Shown: positions 63,534 through 64,000 of the stretch, piece after piece
How the letters are laid out: every line of letters starts with the position of its first letter
Position numbering within the stretch: the stretch's first letter is position 1
Assembly (NCBI GenBank): GCA_017308255.1
Contig: JAFKFN010000009.1
Coordinates: 124,001 to 188,000 of the forward strand
DNA from: Altererythrobacter sp.
GTDB lineage: Bacteria; Pseudomonadota; Alphaproteobacteria; Sphingomonadales; Sphingomonadaceae
Direction: 5' to 3'
Length of the DNA: 64,000 nucleotides
Notes under the pieces: generated by a model
Seen by the model: the letters and a program-made list of their open reading frames with translations, nothing else
Databases searched by the model: none
Told to the model about the DNA's origin: nothing
Made by a program: the position numbers and the translations under genes

Positions 63534-64000
63534 TCAGCCGATCGCCCCCAGCCTGACGAGCGCGCGATCCAGCATCACCAGTTGCCAAAGCAGACGCGCA
63601 TTATCCCGCCGGCCGCTCACATGTTCTTCCGCCAGGCGGCCCAGGGCGATGGGATCGAACCAGCCAGTTCGCGCCAGGGCCGCGCTGCCGGCGAGTGCCC
63701 GCGCCTCCCCCGCCAGCGGACCGCGAAGCCACTGCGCGATCGGGATCGCGAAATCGTGCGTCGGCCGATACAGCAGCGCATCGGGCAGATAGTGCCGCAT
63801 GGCCTTCCTCATCAGCCATTTGCCCCGCGTGCCCCGCACCCGCATCCGCTCCGGCAGCATGGCGGCGAATTCGATCAGGCGATGGTCCAGCAGAGGCGCA
63901 CGCGCCTCAAGCCCCACCGCCATGCTGGTGCGGTCGAGCCGGGTCAGGATGTGGCCGGGCAACCCGGCCTTGAGATCGGCGTATTGCACCCGATCGAGGC
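63534..64000 (-). CDS. Asparagine synthase-like amidotransferase, C-terminal part (5' end outside window)
   Basis: The last 154 codons of a larger gene; the frame runs on past base 64000 ([21 protein letters not shown]). It is the end of the asparagine synthetase domain: [30 protein letters not shown], then [18 protein letters not shown] and the C-terminal [15 protein letters not shown]. In sphingomonads closely similar C-termini belong to amidotransferases of exosortase (XrtA/PEP-CTERM) exopolysaccharide clusters, but that context is outside the window, so housekeeping AsnB cannot be excluded. Confidence 0.85.
   Translation of the reverse strand, partial: LDRVQYADLKAGLPGHILTRLDRTSMAVGLEARAPLLDHRLIEFAAMLPERMRVRGTRGKWLMRKAMRHYLPDALLYRPTHDFAIPIAQWLRGPLAGEARALAGSAALARTGWFDPIALGRLAEEHVSGRRDNARLLWQLVMLDRALVRLGAIG

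Noticed and set aside
1-64000. CRISPR arrays, rRNA or tRNA genes, insertion sequences, integrases
   Set aside because: No regularly spaced repeats, no cloverleaf-forming intergenic sequence and no transposase or integrase motifs were found; the repeats present are short palindromes without coding capacity.

Overview
This is high-GC chromosomal DNA from an alphaproteobacterium, most likely of the order Sphingomonadales (Novosphingobium/Sphingobium/Erythrobacter-like). The evidence is the gene order tpiA/ppiD-trpEGD-trpC-moaC-moeA-lexA-comEC-gltX-gltA, a 14-subunit nuoA-N operon followed by birA-coaX-rnj, an RNase E with an acidic and arginine-glycine-rich insertion, the alphaproteobacterial SOS box GTTC-N7-GTTC in front of lexA, and dispersed palindromic repeats with cores such as CGTCATTGCGAGCG and CCCGCGAAAGCGGG. 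The window is almost entirely core genome. I see no phage, insertion sequence, CRISPR array, rRNA or tRNA gene.

Layout. 1-7.1 kb: tpiA (cut by the window edge), a divergent PpiD-type periplasmic chaperone, and the tryptophan genes trpE-trpG-trpD, then trpC with csaA after an inverted-repeat element. 7.2-9.5 kb: a membrane PAS-GGDEF-EAL protein. 9.7-11.8 kb: moaC, an AAC(6')-like acetyltransferase and moeA. 11.8-17.5 kb: lexA, comEC, gltX, gltA. 17.6-24.2 kb: a conserved-looking but poorly understood cluster: a histidine-kinase-like protein without a visible phospho-accepting His, a DUF2336-like protein, a nucleotidyltransferase-like/membrane fusion, an Hpt-like protein also without the His, and a large two-TM coiled-coil protein with TipN-like architecture. 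24.3-43.9 kb: one long minus-strand block, transcribed nuoA-B-C-D-E-(46-aa membrane protein)-F-(259-aa secreted protein)-G-H-I-J-K-L-M-N-birA-coaX-rnj-DUF1467. 44-54.4 kb: thiolase, a lipoprotein, an MFS exporter, an SH3 protein, a nitronate monooxygenase-like flavoprotein, a methyltransferase lipoprotein, prfB, a peroxiredoxin and PBP1A. 54.5-61.6 kb: cell-wall amidase, rne with a 471-base leader, sdhB, zapE and two small genes. 61.7-64 kb: a pirin, an RpfF-type (DSF synthase) crotonase, and the 3' part of an asparagine-synthase-like gene.

How the genes work together. Complex I (nuo), succinate dehydrogenase (sdhB) and citrate synthase (gltA) are respiratory core. PBP1A, the amidase and the periplasmic PpiD serve the envelope. 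RNase J and RNase E give two RNA-decay nucleases. trpEGD/trpC make tryptophan, and moaC/moeA the molybdenum cofactor. The RpfF homologue suggests fatty-acid (DSF) signalling, and the GGDEF-EAL protein c-di-GMP signalling; nothing in the window links the two.

The points most worth a second look are these. nuoM is interrupted by a small deletion with frameshift. trpE and zapE both lack any ATG/GTG/TTG start and both have a CTG overlapping the upstream stop as CTGA. There is a DSF-synthase homologue with both catalytic glutamates. The 17.6-24.2 kb cluster combines two phosphorelay proteins without His and a polarity-factor-like coiled coil. Palindromic repeats and extra small genes sit inside the nuo operon.
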